A stretch of 64,000 nucleotides of DNA. It comes from Rhodospirillaceae bacterium. GTDB taxonomy: Bacteria > Pseudomonadota > Alphaproteobacteria > CACIAM-22H2. A program made the position numbers and the translations under genes. The number at the start of each line of letters is the position of its first letter. The first letter of the stretch is position 1. The stretch covers positions 1-64,000 of the forward strand of contig JAIXXA010000195.1 in NCBI GenBank assembly GCA_027490975.1. Reading direction: 5' to 3'. Positions 33,816-46,192 of this stretch are shown here, piece by piece. The notes beneath the pieces were generated by a model. That model saw nothing but the letters and a program-made list of their open reading frames with translations. It made no database searches and was not told the origin of the DNA.

Positions 33816-34067
33816 CTAGCCCCCTGTGACCGGGGGGAAGATCGCGATTTCGTCGCCGTCGGCGATCGCGTGGTCGAGCGGCACGTACGTCTGGTTCACC
33901 GCGACGCGCACCACGTCGCGGCGCGCAAGCGCTTGCGCATGGCCCGGCGAGCGGGCGGCGAGCCAATCGAGCAACTGGGCGACCGTTGCGATCTCGGCGG
34001 GTTTGGCGAGGATCTCCTCGCCCGCGCCCACGCGCGTGCGCAGCCAAGCGAACCACAGGATCTTCAC
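33816..34067 (-). CDS. moaD: Molybdopterin synthase sulfur carrier subunit MoaD
   Basis: An 83-residue ubiquitin-fold sulfur carrier ending in the required Gly-Gly (IFPPVTGG), whose C-terminal glycine is adenylated and thiocarboxylated to donate sulfur to MoaE. The core AVNQTYVPLDHAIADGDEIA matches MoaD. The start is a GTG at 34067 overlapping the moeA TGA by four bases (GTGA), which is why an ATG-only search would miss it. It is immediately followed by moaE. Length is typical (80-85). Confidence 0.94.
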   Translation of the reverse strand: MKILWFAWLRTRVGAGEEILAKPAEIATVAQLLDWLAARSPGHAQALARRDVVRVAVNQTYVPLDHAIADGDEIAIFPPVTGG

Positions 34068-35320
34068 TGCGCAACCTCCGTATAGGGCAGGAAATCGACG
34101 AGGCTGCCCGCCGCCACCGCGCGCGTGTCTTCGTCGAGTTCGATGAGGCCGTCGGATTCGACGAGCGAGGTCAAGATGCCCGCGCCGTCGCGCGGGAATT
34201 TGTGCGCGACCGGAATGCCGTCTTCGCCCGCCACCAGCTTCGCGCGCAGCCATTCGCGCCGCCCGGCCTTTTTGCCGATGTCGGCGGCCGTGCGCACGCG
34301 CTGCAGACGCGGCACCACGTCGGCCGCCCCGGCCAAGCGAAGCAGCACGGGGCGCGCGAAGCGCAGGAACGTGACCATCATCGCGACAGGATTGCCCGGC
34401 AGGCCCAAAAACGCCTTGCCCGCAAGCGTGCCGAACGCGACGGGCCGGCCGGGGCGAATGGCAAGGCGCCAGAAATGCAACGCGCCCTGCGCTTCGACAG
34501 CGGCGCGCACATGGTCTTCCTCGCCCATCGACATGCCGCCCGACGTGATCACGGCATCGTGCGTTGCGGCGGCCGCAGCCAGCGCTTTGCGCACCGCCTC
34601 CGGCCGGTCGGCGAGGATGCCGAGGTCGCTCACTTCGAAGCCGAGCCGTTCGAGGGCGGCCAACAGCACGAAGCGGTTGGCGTCGTAAACGGTCCCGGCC
34701 GGCGCTGCGTGGCCCGGCTCGCGCAATTCGTCCCCGGTCGAAAACACCGCGACGCGCAATCGCGCATAGGCGTCGAATTCGACATGGCCCAGCGACGCGA
34801 TGAGGCCCACGTCTTGCGCGCGCAGACGGTGGCCTGCTTTGAGCACCGTCGCCCCGGCGGCAATGTCTTCGCCCGCCTTTCGCCGATTGCCGCCGCGTTT
34901 GAGACCCGGCGGCAGCACCGCGCAATCGCCCTCGACGCGCACGTCCTCCTGCATGAAGACCGTGTCGGCCCCAAACGGCATCGGCGCGCCCGTGAACACG
35001 CGCGCGGCCGTGGCGGCGCGCAACGGCTCGGCCATCGGATGGCCCGCGGCACTGCGCCCGACGATGGGAAGGCGCGTGGCAGCGCTGGGATCGAGATCGG
35101 CGAACGCGACCGCATAGCCGTCGACGGCCGCATTGTCGTGCGGCGGCACGCTGCGCGCAGCGACGATATCGCGCGCGAGGATACGCCCGACGGCGCCGCG
35201 CAAGGCGGCGCGTTCGACGCCCGCAAGCGGCGTGGCGCGCGCGGCGAGGATCGCGGCGGCTTCGTCCGCGCGCATCAACTCGCCGCCGAAAGCAAAACAA
35301 TCGTCGGAGAGCTGCGCCAT
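34064..35320 (-). CDS. moeA: Molybdopterin molybdenumtransferase MoeA
   Basis: A 418-residue MoeA, which inserts molybdate into adenylated molybdopterin to give active Moco. The four-domain order is normal. The signature GAPMPFGADTVFMQED, the catalytic region AVITSGGMSMGEEDHV, and GRPVAFGTLAGKAFLGLPGN are intact. The C-terminal domain carries the usual beta structure. Its ATG overlaps the mobB stop by one base and its stop overlaps moaD by four, placing it in the mobB-moeA-moaD-moaE operon. Length is typical (400-420). Confidence 0.97.
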   Translation of the reverse strand: MAQLSDDCFAFGGELMRADEAAAILAARATPLAGVERAALRGAVGRILARDIVAARSVPPHDNAAVDGYAVAFADLDPSAATRLPIVGRSAAGHPMAEPLRAATAARVFTGAPMPFGADTVFMQEDVRVEGDCAVLPPGLKRGGNRRKAGEDIAAGATVLKAGHRLRAQDVGLIASLGHVEFDAYARLRVAVFSTGDELREPGHAAPAGTVYDANRFVLLAALERLGFEVSDLGILADRPEAVRKALAAAAATHDAVITSGGMSMGEEDHVRAAVEAQGALHFWRLAIRPGRPVAFGTLAGKAFLGLPGNPVAMMVTFLRFARPVLLRLAGAADVVPRLQRVRTAADIGKKAGRREWLRAKLVAGEDGIPVAHKFPRDGAGILTSLVESDGLIELDEDTRAVAAGSLVDFLPYTEVAQ

Positions 35321-35817
35321 CAGCCGAGCCCCGTGCGCTTCGCGACGAAATCGGCGATGGCGGCCGTGTCGTCGAGATCGAGGCGCGGCACCGCCAGGCC
35401 TTCGAGCGCGACGTCGCTGGCGACAGCCACGATATGCGGATCTTCGGGCGCAAGCAGCTTCTTGCCCACCGACGGGCGATGCACTTCGATCTTGTCGTGC
35501 GCGTGGCGCTTGAAGCCTTCGACGATCAAGAGATCGACCGGGGCGAGGCGCGCCACGAGATCTTCGAGCGTGGGTTCGGGCGCGTCGCGCAGCTCGTGCA
35601 TCAGCGCAAAGCGGCGCGCCGAGGCGACGAGCACTTCGTGGGCACCGGCGGCGCGATGTTCGTAGCTGTCCTTGCCCGGCCGATCGACGTCGAATTCATG
35701 GTGCGCGTGTTTGATCGTCGATACGCGCAGGCCGCGCGCGACCAGCACGGGCAGCAGCCGGACCACAAGCGAGGTTTTGCCGCTGCCGCTCCAGCCCGCA
35801 AGTCCGATGATGCGCAT
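35320..35817 (-). CDS. mobB: Molybdopterin-guanine dinucleotide biosynthesis protein MobB
   Basis: A 165-residue P-loop GTP-binding adaptor that helps MobA make the MGD form of the cofactor. Walker A is GWSGSGKTS at residues 8-16; the HEFDVDRPGKDSYEHRAAGA motif and LLIVEGFKRHAHDKIEV are characteristic of MobB. The ATG at 35817 is directly followed by the P-loop, as expected. It lies five bases after pgsA. MobA itself is not in this window. The presence of MobB suggests that the host makes MGD-type enzymes such as DMSO-reductase-family oxidoreductases. Confidence 0.95.
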   Translation of the reverse strand: MRIIGLAGWSGSGKTSLVVRLLPVLVARGLRVSTIKHAHHEFDVDRPGKDSYEHRAAGAHEVLVASARRFALMHELRDAPEPTLEDLVARLAPVDLLIVEGFKRHAHDKIEVHRPSVGKKLLAPEDPHIVAVASDVALEGLAVPRLDLDDTAAIADFVAKRTGLG

Positions 35818-35822
35818 CGCCC

Positions 35823-36455
35823 TCAGACCGACTGGCGCGCAGGGGCGGCGGGCTTGGATGCCGGCGGGGCCGGGGGCTTCGCCGGCGCCGGCGCGGCCTC
35901 TTCGTCGACATGCTTGAGGCCTGTCGCGAGATAGTCGTAGCCGGTATAGAGCGTGAGCGCGGCCGCGATCCACAAACCGATTTCGCCGATCGGCAACACC
36001 GGCAGCATCGCGGTGGGGGCAGCGTCGCCGACGATGAGGAAACCCAACGCCGTCATCTGGATGCCGGTCTTCCATTTGGCGAGTTTCGAGACCGGCAGCC
36101 CGACCCGGATTTCGGCCAGAAACTCGCGCAAGCCCGAGACCAGCACCTCGCGCAGAAGGATCACCAACGCCGCCAGCACGGTGATCCCTTCGACGCGGCC
36201 GAACGCGACAAGCAGCAGAATCGTGGCGGCAACCAGAAGCTTGTCGGCGATGGGGTCGAAGATGCGGCCAAGTTTGGATTGCTGCGCCCAGGCGCGCGCG
36301 AGATAGCCATCGAGCCAATCCGTCGCCGCGGCGATCGTATAGACGCCGCACGCCACGTAGCGCCACAGATCGCCGTCCAGCCAGAACAGCGCGACGATCA
36401 CGGGAATGGCGAAGATGCGGCTCAAGGTCAGCCACATCGGCAGCGAAAAAGACAT
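35823..36455 (-). CDS. pgsA: CDP-diacylglycerol-glycerol-3-phosphate 3-phosphatidyltransferase
   Basis: A 210-residue integral-membrane enzyme that makes phosphatidylglycerol phosphate from CDP-diacylglycerol. The CDP-alcohol phosphotransferase signature D-G-x2-A-R-x8-G-x3-D-x3-D is complete in TDWLDGYLARAWAQQSKLG followed by RIFDPIADK. Several transmembrane helices follow. A Pro/Ala-rich tail of about 30 residues at the C terminus is an addition. I chose the ATG at 36455; the in-frame TTG at 36473 is less likely. uvrC-pgsA-moaD-moaE is a gene order I know from other alphaproteobacteria; mobB and moeA are inserted here. Confidence 0.95.
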   Translation of the reverse strand: MSFSLPMWLTLSRIFAIPVIVALFWLDGDLWRYVACGVYTIAAATDWLDGYLARAWAQQSKLGRIFDPIADKLLVAATILLLVAFGRVEGITVLAALVILLREVLVSGLREFLAEIRVGLPVSKLAKWKTGIQMTALGFLIVGDAAPTAMLPVLPIGEIGLWIAAALTLYTGYDYLATGLKHVDEEAAPAPAKPPAPPASKPAAPARQSV

Positions 36456-36511
36456 GGGCCTCGCGCGGGTCAAAACGGGGTGGCAGGGGGAGCGAATTCG
36501 AACGTTCTATT

Positions 36512-38419
36512 TTACCCGCCGCCGTGGAAGTGGTCATAGATTTTTTTGGCCGCCGCCTTGCCGACCCCGGCCACCGCCTCGAGATCGGCAAGGCCGGCGC
36601 GCTTGACCGCGGTCGACGAGCCGAAATGCAGCAAAAGCGCCTTTTTGCGGCGCGGACCGATGCCCTCGACCTCATCCAGCGACGAGCTCGAAATGGCCTT
36701 GGAACGCCGTGCGCGATGGCTGCCGATGGCAAAACGGTGCGCTTCGTCGCGCAGGCGTTGCAGATAATACAGAACCGGGTCGCGCGGCTCGAGCTGGAAG
36801 GGCGCACGCCCGGGCAGAAAAAACCGCTCGCGACCCGCATCGCGGTCCGGCCCCTTGGCGATCGCGGCAAAGGGCAGATCGTCGATGCCGAGCTCGGCCA
36901 GCACGGAAGCCACGGCATTGAGCTGGCCCTGGCCGCCGTCGATCAGCACGAGATCGGGCCAGGTGCCCTCGTCGCGGTTCGGATCTTCGCGCAAGGCGCG
37001 CGAAAAGCGCCGCTCGAACACTTCGCGCATCATCGCGTAGTCGTCGCCGCCTTCGCCCACGTCGGACTTGCCCGCACCGCGAATGTTGAATTTGCGGTAT
37101 TGGGCCTTCGCAAAACCTTCCGGCCCCGCGACGACCATCGCACCGACGGCACCCGTGCCTTGGATATGGCTGTTGTCGTAGACCTCGATGCGCGCGGGCG
37201 GCGCATCGAGCCCGAATACGGTTGCGACGCCGTCAAGCAGCTTCGCCTGCGCCCCCGATTCGGCCATGCGGCGGGCAAGGGCTTCGCGCGCATTGGCCAG
37301 CGCATGCTCGACCGGTTTGCGCTTTTCGCCGCGCTCGGGCACGGCGATGCGCACGCGCGATTCCGCACGCGCGGTCAGCGCTTCTTCGATCAAGGCGCGC
37401 TCGGCCACGTCCTGCGACAGCAAGATCGCCGCCGGCGGCGGCTTGTCGGCGTAGAACTGGCCCAGAAAAGCCGCCAAAACGTCGGCCGCATCGACGAGCT
37501 TGTCGTGGCGCGGGAAATAGGCGCGGTTGCCGTAGTTGCGCCCGCCGCGGAAGAAGAAGACCTGGATGCAGCTCTGCCCGCCCTCGGCATGGATCGCGAC
37601 CACGTCGCAATCGCCGAGATCTTCGAAATTGATGTCCTGGCGCGCCTGCACGGCCGTCAACGCGCGAATGCGGTCGCGATACATTGCGGCCGTCTCGAAA
37701 TCCATCGCGTCGGCGGCATGCTGCATCTTGGCGACGAGTTCGCTCTGCGCGCCGCGCGAGCGGCCTTCGAGAAAATCGATGGCCTCGTCGACGAGGCCGC
37801 GATAGTCGGCCGCCGAAATGCGGCCCACGCACGGGGCCGAACAGCGCTTGATCTGGTAGAGCAGGCACGGCCGCGTGCGCTGGCTGAAGATCGCGTCCGT
37901 GCACGAGCGCAGCAGAAACGCGCGCTGCATGGCGGTGAGCGTCTGGTTGACGGCCCCCGCCGACGCGAACGGGCCGAAATAGCGGCCCTTGCGCTCGCGG
38001 CTGCCGCGATGTTTGGCGACCTGAACGAAATCGTGGTCTTCGAACAGCGCGATGTACGGAAACGATTTGTCGTCGCGCAGCAGCACGTTGTAGCGCGGCA
38101 TCAGCCGCTTGATGAGATTGCTCTCGAGCAGCAGCGCTTCGGCTTCGGTATGCGTGGTGACGATCTCGAGGCGCCGCGTTTCGGCGACCATGCGCAGGAG
38201 CCGGTTGGGCATGCGCTCGAACTGCAGATACTGGGCGACGCGTTTGCGAAGCGCGCGCGCCTTGCCCACATAGAGCGCGTCGCCCTTGGCATCGAGCATG
38301 CGGTAGACGCCGGGGCTCAGCGGCAGCGTTGCCAAGGCCGCGCGCAGCACGCCCGCCCCCTCGGCGGCGATCGGCGGCGGTTCGAACTGCAGAGCGTCGT
38401 CGTCGGACGGATGTTCCAT
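36512..38419 (-). CDS. uvrC: Excinuclease ABC subunit C (UvrC)
   Basis: A 635-residue UvrC, which makes both incisions of nucleotide-excision repair after UvrAB loads on damage. The N-terminal GIY-YIG nuclease domain reads [23 protein letters not shown] motif ([20 protein letters not shown]), the RNase H-like endonuclease domain, and a C-terminal helix-hairpin-helix pair ([17 protein letters not shown]) follow. A short acidic N-terminal extension precedes the GIY-YIG domain. The promoter must be in the 374-bp gap upstream. pgsA follows 56 bases downstream. Its partner uvrB lies 3 kb away at 41149. Confidence 0.98.
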   Translation of the reverse strand: MEHPSDDDALQFEPPPIAAEGAGVLRAALATLPLSPGVYRMLDAKGDALYVGKARALRKRVAQYLQFERMPNRLLRMVAETRRLEIVTTHTEAEALLLESNLIKRLMPRYNVLLRDDKSFPYIALFEDHDFVQVAKHRGSRERKGRYFGPFASAGAVNQTLTAMQRAFLLRSCTDAIFSQRTRPCLLYQIKRCSAPCVGRISAADYRGLVDEAIDFLEGRSRGAQSELVAKMQHAADAMDFETAAMYRDRIRALTAVQARQDINFEDLGDCDVVAIHAEGGQSCIQVFFFRGGRNYGNRAYFPRHDKLVDAADVLAAFLGQFYADKPPPAAILLSQDVAERALIEEALTARAESRVRIAVPERGEKRKPVEHALANAREALARRMAESGAQAKLLDGVATVFGLDAPPARIEVYDNSHIQGTGAVGAMVVAGPEGFAKAQYRKFNIRGAGKSDVGEGGDDYAMMREVFERRFSRALREDPNRDEGTWPDLVLIDGGQGQLNAVASVLAELGIDDLPFAAIAKGPDRDAGRERFFLPGRAPFQLEPRDPVLYYLQRLRDEAHRFAIGSHRARRSKAISSSSLDEVEGIGPRRKKALLLHFGSSTAVKRAGLADLEAVAGVGKAAAKKIYDHFHGGG

Positions 38420-38793
38420 GGCTGCTTTGCGTTAGCCCAGTCCCGCCGCGGCGGGCAAGAGGCTGCGCGCTGTGGCGCATTGGCCACGTGCCTGCACGTG
38501 GGGCAGGCAATGCCGATTCGACGGTATTCTTCTATCCACGAAGTCTGTGGATAAACTTGTGCAAAACCGCCTTCGAGGCCCTTCGAATCGAGCAAAAACG
38601 GTAATTTATGCCGTCTTGCCTAGTTTTTAGACATTTTTGTTAAGCCGCTGATTTACATTGATATAGAGGTTAACAATCGCCCTCGATGCTTCATATTTCC
38701 TTCAGAAACCGCTGAATTCCGCCATTTTTGTGGCTAGTTCCTGGCGGTGTGCACAAGTTGCGAATCGCAAATCCTGTACGCGCACCTCCCGCA
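38420..38793. other. 374-bp non-coding region with AT-rich tract
   Basis: No coding frame is credible here between uvrC (start 38419) and folB (stop 38794). The stretch 38591-38735 is distinctly AT-rich against the window background, with several T4-T5 runs. It holds the uvrC promoter and several DnaA-box-like sites (described separately). No tRNA-like or terminator-like structure was noticed. Confidence 0.6.
38533..38756. other. Cluster of DnaA-box-like sites around an AT-rich tract
   Basis: TGTGGATAA at 38546-38554 is a perfect DnaA box (TTATCCACA on the minus strand). TATCCAC at 38533-38539 forms an inverted pair with it (7-bp arms, 7-bp spacer). TGTGCACAA at 38748-38756 is a one-mismatch box counting the consensus N, and TTGTGCAAA at 38557-38565 is a weaker one. 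The AT-rich tract lies between the two groups. This arrangement recalls a replication-initiation or DnaA-titration site. It could also be chance or simply a DnaA-regulated promoter of uvrC. Confidence 0.35.
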
Positions 38794-39183
38794 TCAAGCG
38801 TTTTTTCGGAATATTTCGATGCCGACGGCGGCCGCGTCGGGGGCGATGTCGAGCTTCTCGACGCGCACGCGCACCCATAGCACTTCGGAGATCGCAAGGC
38901 ACTGTGCGGCCACGCGTTCCGCCAGCGTTTCGACGAGATTGACATGCCCGGCATCGACGATTTGGCGAATGCGGTCGATCGCATGGTCGTAACGCACCAC
39001 CTCGCGGATCGAATCGCGCTGCGGCGGCCGGTCGGGCACGCCGAGTTCGATGTTGAAGCGCACGCGCTGGGCAGCCCCTTGCTCGTGCGCAAAAACGCCG
39101 ATGCGCGCATGCAGCACCAGATCGCGGATCAGCACGATTCGGCAGTCGGGCCGGCAGTCGGGGCCCCAATCGCGCGCGTTCAT
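38794..39183 (-). CDS. folB: Dihydroneopterin aldolase FolB
   Basis: A 129-residue FolB, which cleaves or epimerises 7,8-dihydroneopterin in folate synthesis. The family N terminus VLIRDLVLHARIGVFAHEQG has the active-site Glu, and the middle YDHAIDRIRQIVDAGHVNLVET and the end VRVRVEKLDIAPDAAAVGIE are typical. Its ATG overlaps the SDR gene stop by four bases, so it is the last gene of the uvrB-MFS-SDR-folB operon. A 14-residue N-terminal extension (two Cys) precedes the domain. No folP or folK is nearby. Confidence 0.92.
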   Translation of the reverse strand: MNARDWGPDCRPDCRIVLIRDLVLHARIGVFAHEQGAAQRVRFNIELGVPDRPPQRDSIREVVRYDHAIDRIRQIVDAGHVNLVETLAERVAAQCLAISEVLWVRVRVEKLDIAPDAAAVGIEIFRKNA

Positions 39184-39953
39184 TCGTCGGGCTGATGGGT
39201 GCCGGGCGCACCCCAGTTGAGATGCTGGCCGCCGTCGAGGGCGATCATCTGGCCCGTGACCGAGCGCGCCGCCACCAGGAAGCGCACGGCGGCGCACATC
39301 TCGTCGAGGGAAGGGGCGCGGCGCAGCGGCACGCTCGCCACTTGGCGCGCGAACTGCGCGGGGTCCTGGCGGATATTCGCAAGCGTGGGCCCCGGGCCGA
39401 TCGCGTTCACGCGGATGCGCGGCGCAAGCGCCAACGCCAGCGTCTGCGTCAACGTCCACAGACCGGCCTTCGACAGCGTGTAGGTCGTGAAATGCGGCGT
39501 GAGGTTCCACACGCGCTGGTCGATCAGATTGATCGCAACCCCTTCGGCATCGGCGGGAAGACGGCGCGCCATCTCCTGGATCAGCACGAAGGGGGCGCGC
39601 AGATTTGCCTCCATATGCATGTCCCAGCTGGCGCGCGTCGCGTCGTCGATTTCGTCGCGCTCGAAGGTCGAAGCGTTGTTGACGAGCACGCCGACGGGCC
39701 CAAGTGCGGCATGGGCATCGCGCGCGAGCCGTTGGACTTGTGCTTCGTCCGCAAGATCGGCCTTGAAGGCGAAGGCGCGGCCACCGTCGGCGCCGATCTC
39801 GGCCACAAGCGCCTGCGCTTCGGCCTGCGACTGCGCATAGTGGATGCCGACGGCAAAGCCCTGGCGGGCAAGGTCGCGCGCGATGGCGCGGCCGATGCGC
39901 TTGGCGGCCCCCGTGACGAGGGCGGTGCGCGGCAGATTGGGGGGCAGGGTCAT
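39180..39953 (-). CDS. Short-chain dehydrogenase, pteridine reductase (FolM)-like
   Basis: A 257-residue SDR. The cofactor loop reads TGAAKRIGRAIARDLARQGF, with the TGxxxRxG form that is characteristic of pteridine reductases (PTR1/FolM) rather than the ordinary TGxxxGIG. The catalytic tyrosine and lysine are in YTLSK near residue 156-160. Position in front of folB (ATGA overlap) supports a role in dihydromonapterin or dihydrofolate reduction. General SDR function is the alternative. The C terminus has the ALDGGQHL motif common to the SDR family. Confidence 0.88.
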   Translation of the reverse strand: MTLPPNLPRTALVTGAAKRIGRAIARDLARQGFAVGIHYAQSQAEAQALVAEIGADGGRAFAFKADLADEAQVQRLARDAHAALGPVGVLVNNASTFERDEIDDATRASWDMHMEANLRAPFVLIQEMARRLPADAEGVAINLIDQRVWNLTPHFTTYTLSKAGLWTLTQTLALALAPRIRVNAIGPGPTLANIRQDPAQFARQVASVPLRRAPSLDEMCAAVRFLVAARSVTGQMIALDGGQHLNWGAPGTHQPDE

Positions 39954-41148
39954 GGCGCTCCGATACTCTTCGCGCGCGCCGCGCGCAACAGCGCCGTGCC
40001 GAACGCGGCGGGGGCTATCGCGGCGATCAGATAGGCAAGCGCATAGGAGTCGCTCAGCAGCACGATCGACGCGAACAGGCTCGGGATCAGCGCCACGCCG
40101 CCGAACGTGAACAGCCCGATCGCCCCCGTGGCTTCGCCCACGCGGTCGGGCGGCGCAATGCGCGCGACCTCGCCCAGATAGACGCCGTTCCACGACATCG
40201 CCGTGGCGCCGAACAGCATGCAGGCGAGCAGCAGCACGGGATAGCTCAGCGTCGGCGCCGCGACGCCCACGAATGCGCCGAGGGCCGCCATCGCCAAACC
40301 CAGCAATCCCAGCACGCGATCGGGCCGGCCGCTTTTGTCCGCAACCAAGCCCCACACCACGCGGCAGACGACGCCGGCGGCCTGGGCCGCCGCCAACACG
40401 CCCGCCGCCGCGACCAGATCGAACGTCGTGTCGTGCACGAGAAACGCCACGAGGAAACCCGCAAGCGAACCCTGCAGGCCCGAGTAAGCCGCCGACGCAA
40501 GGCCCAAGCGCCGCAGTTCTTTGACGGCCCACAGCCGTTGCAGCGGTTCGACGAATTGCGCGCGCAGCGAGAAAGGGGCATGCGTCGCCGTGCGGCCGCT
40601 CGCAAACCGCGTGCGCCACGGCGTGAGCGCCAGGGCGGCTGCGAACAGCACGCATGCCGCAACCAAGGCCGCCCCGCGCCAGCCCAAAGCCAGCGCGAGC
40701 GGCGGCATGCTCAACGCCGCCAGCATGAAGCCGCCGGGCACGCCCGTCTGTTTGAGCGAAAACACGAGATTGCGGTTGGCGGTCTGCGTGTTGCCCACAA
40801 GAATCGCCGACGAGGCCGGCGTCGTCGGTCCCAGGCTGATGCCGCAGGCGACGGCAGCAAGGGCGACGCTCCACGGCGTGCCGATCGCCAGCAGCAATTG
40901 GCCGGCGGCACCGCTGCACAGCGTCACCTGCATCGCGCCGAGCGCGCCCAGACGCTGGATGAGGCCGCCGCTGGCGATCCCGGCCACGGCCGCAACGCCG
41001 TAGAGGGCGGCGACGTAGTAGCCCACGCCGGCCGTCGGCACACCCAAATCGGGGCCGACGAGCGGAGCGAGCACGGCGACCGTAAGGCTCGCCCCGCTCA
41101 CCAGAATCTGCACGCCCAGCGTCAGGACAAGCGGCAGCCAGAACGCGT

Positions 41149-41152
<4 letters not shown>
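39950..41152 (-). CDS. MFS transporter
   Basis: A 400-residue major-facilitator protein with about twelve helices, starting [21 protein letters not shown] helix-2/3 loop like G-x3-D-R-x-G-R is not clearly seen; instead there is [20 protein letters not shown] between helices 8 and 9, which is the equivalent repeat-2 motif (D-x-S-G-R-x-x-R). Members of this size export sugars, drugs or small acids. It overlaps uvrB upstream and the SDR gene downstream by ATGA. Substrate unknown; the folate-type neighbours raise the possibility of a pteridine or folate precursor, without direct evidence. Confidence 0.9.
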
Positions 41153-43359
<2,207 letters not shown>

Positions 43360-43419
43360 GGCGAGGCGCACTCTAGCGCGTTGCGTTCGCCCGTCAACGC
43401 GCGCGAAGGGCGCGCGCGC

Positions 43420-44400
43420 TCAGGCGAGCGTCACCACCACGTTGCCGACCGTTTGGCCGCTTTCGACGGCTTCGTGCGCGCGTGCGATGTCGGCAAGGAC
43501 GAAGCGCTTGGCGATGCGCGTTTTGAGATGGCCCATCGCGACGCGCGAATTCACGTAGGCGCAGCCGTCGCGGCGCTGGGCGGGCGACAATTCGTACATG
43601 ATGAAACACGCAAACGTGAGATTCTTGGCGATCGCCGGCATGAAGGGCAGCTGGAACTCCGCCTTGCCCGAGCCGTAGATCGCGGCAAGGCCGCCCGGTT
43701 TCAGCGACGCGACGGTCGCGGCCGCGTTGGCCGCAATGTCCATGTCGATCACGCGGTCCACGCCCTCGCCGCCGGTGAGTTCGCGTATCCGTGCGCCCAC
43801 GTCTTCGCGGCGATAGTCGATCGTGGCGTCCGCCCCTGCTTCTTTGGCGATCGCGGCTTTTTCGGGCGACGAGACGGTCGCATAGACGGTCGCCCCTTCG
43901 TATTTCGCGATCTGGATGGCGGCATGGCCGACGGCCCCTGCCCCGCCGGTGACGAGCACGCGGCGCTGGGCGACCCCGCCATTCATCGTGACCGCGCGCC
44001 ACGCGGTCAAAGCCGGGATGCCGAGACAGGCGCCTGTGTCGAAATCCGCATTGCTCGGCAAAGCGGGCGCCAGTTCGGCCGGCACGCAGACAAAGTCGGC
44101 GGCCGTGCCGTCGGCGCGCTGCCATTGCGCATTGAACACCCACACGCGCGCGCCGATGCGCGCCGGATCCACGTTCGGCCCCACCGCGTCGATGATGCCG
44201 GCCCCGTCCGAATGCGGGATCACGCGCGCATACACGCTGTTGCGCGAAGCAACCGCGCGCGCTTTGACGTCGGACGGATTGACGCCGGAGGCCGCGAGTT
44301 TGACGCGCACCTCGCCCGGCCCCGGAACGGGATCGGGCAACACGGCCAGCGACAGAACTTCGGCCGCCGGCCCGAACGACGAATAGATCGCAGCGCGCAT
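43420..44400 (-). CDS. NADPH:quinone reductase (MDR superfamily)
   Basis: A 326-residue zinc-independent medium-chain reductase related to Qor/zeta-crystallin. The N-terminal GroES-like domain begins with PGEVRVKLAASGVNPSDVK. The nucleotide-binding domain has VLVTGGAGAVGHAAIQIAK, where the AxGGVG-type motif appears as TGGAGAVG. The zinc-ligand Cys set of alcohol dehydrogenases is absent. It reduces quinones or alpha,beta-unsaturated carbonyls. It lies 60 bases before the uvrB start on the same strand, but no overlap ties it to the uvrB operon. Confidence 0.92.
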   Translation of the reverse strand: MRAAIYSSFGPAAEVLSLAVLPDPVPGPGEVRVKLAASGVNPSDVKARAVASRNSVYARVIPHSDGAGIIDAVGPNVDPARIGARVWVFNAQWQRADGTAADFVCVPAELAPALPSNADFDTGACLGIPALTAWRAVTMNGGVAQRRVLVTGGAGAVGHAAIQIAKYEGATVYATVSSPEKAAIAKEAGADATIDYRREDVGARIRELTGGEGVDRVIDMDIAANAAATVASLKPGGLAAIYGSGKAEFQLPFMPAIAKNLTFACFIMYELSPAQRRDGCAYVNSRVAMGHLKTRIAKRFVLADIARAHEAVESGQTVGNVVVTLA

Positions 44401-44451
44401 GTTTCTTTTCCCCCGCCTTTCGCTATGGGCGAATCGAAGCGAGGGCCGAGT

Positions 44452-44805
44452 TTAGCGGTTCCGCGCCTGCCAAGCGCGCATTTGGGCGATTTCCCTTTCC
44501 TGGTCGCGGATGATTCCTTCGGCCAGCGTGCGGATCTCGGAATCGGACCCGTGCTGGATCACGATGCGCGCCATCGCAACCGCACCCTCGTGGTGCGCGA
44601 TCATGCCGGCGACAAAATCTTTGTCGGCATTGCCGCTGTAGCGGATGTCCATATCCTTGTGCATTTTGTCGTTCGCTGCGCGGTAGGCGCGCGTTGCGGG
44701 CGAATCGTTGGCCGAGCCGCCGCGGTGGCCTGCGTGCTGGGCAACCGCCGGGCCGCCGACGAGAACCGCCGCCACGAAGGCGGCAAAAATGCTTCTGCGA
44801 ATCAT
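44452..44805 (-). CDS. DUF305 family periplasmic protein
   Basis: A 117-residue secreted protein. The signal peptide MIRRSIFAAFVAAVLVGGP ends AVA-QHAG. The DUF305 core has the conserved DKDFVAGMIAHHEGAVAMA with paired histidines, a ferritin-like helical bundle found in copper or metal homeostasis contexts. The ATG at 44805 places the signal peptide at the N terminus. The C-terminal helix reads AEGIIRDQEREIAQMRAWQ as usual for the family. It is divergent from aspC; no copper genes are next to it. Function is not established. Confidence 0.9.
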   Translation of the reverse strand: MIRRSIFAAFVAAVLVGGPAVAQHAGHRGGSANDSPATRAYRAANDKMHKDMDIRYSGNADKDFVAGMIAHHEGAVAMARIVIQHGSDSEIRTLAEGIIRDQEREIAQMRAWQARNR

Positions 44806-44914
44806 CGCGTCTGGGTCTCCTTCGATTGTTGCGCGATTGTGCGCGGACAATGTTTTAGCCACCCTGCCCCGCAGGAAGGTCAAGCCGATTGCCAGCACCG
44901 CTTGAGGGGTCTAA

Positions 44915-46162
<1,248 letters not shown>

Positions 46163-46192
46163 AGCCGCGACTCGGCGGGGGAGAGCAAGCGC

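Noticed and set aside
38420-38793. A confident oriC call
   Set aside because: The DnaA-box cluster is suggestive, but gene orientation and neighbours do not fit an alphaproteobacterial origin; it is kept only as a finding to check.
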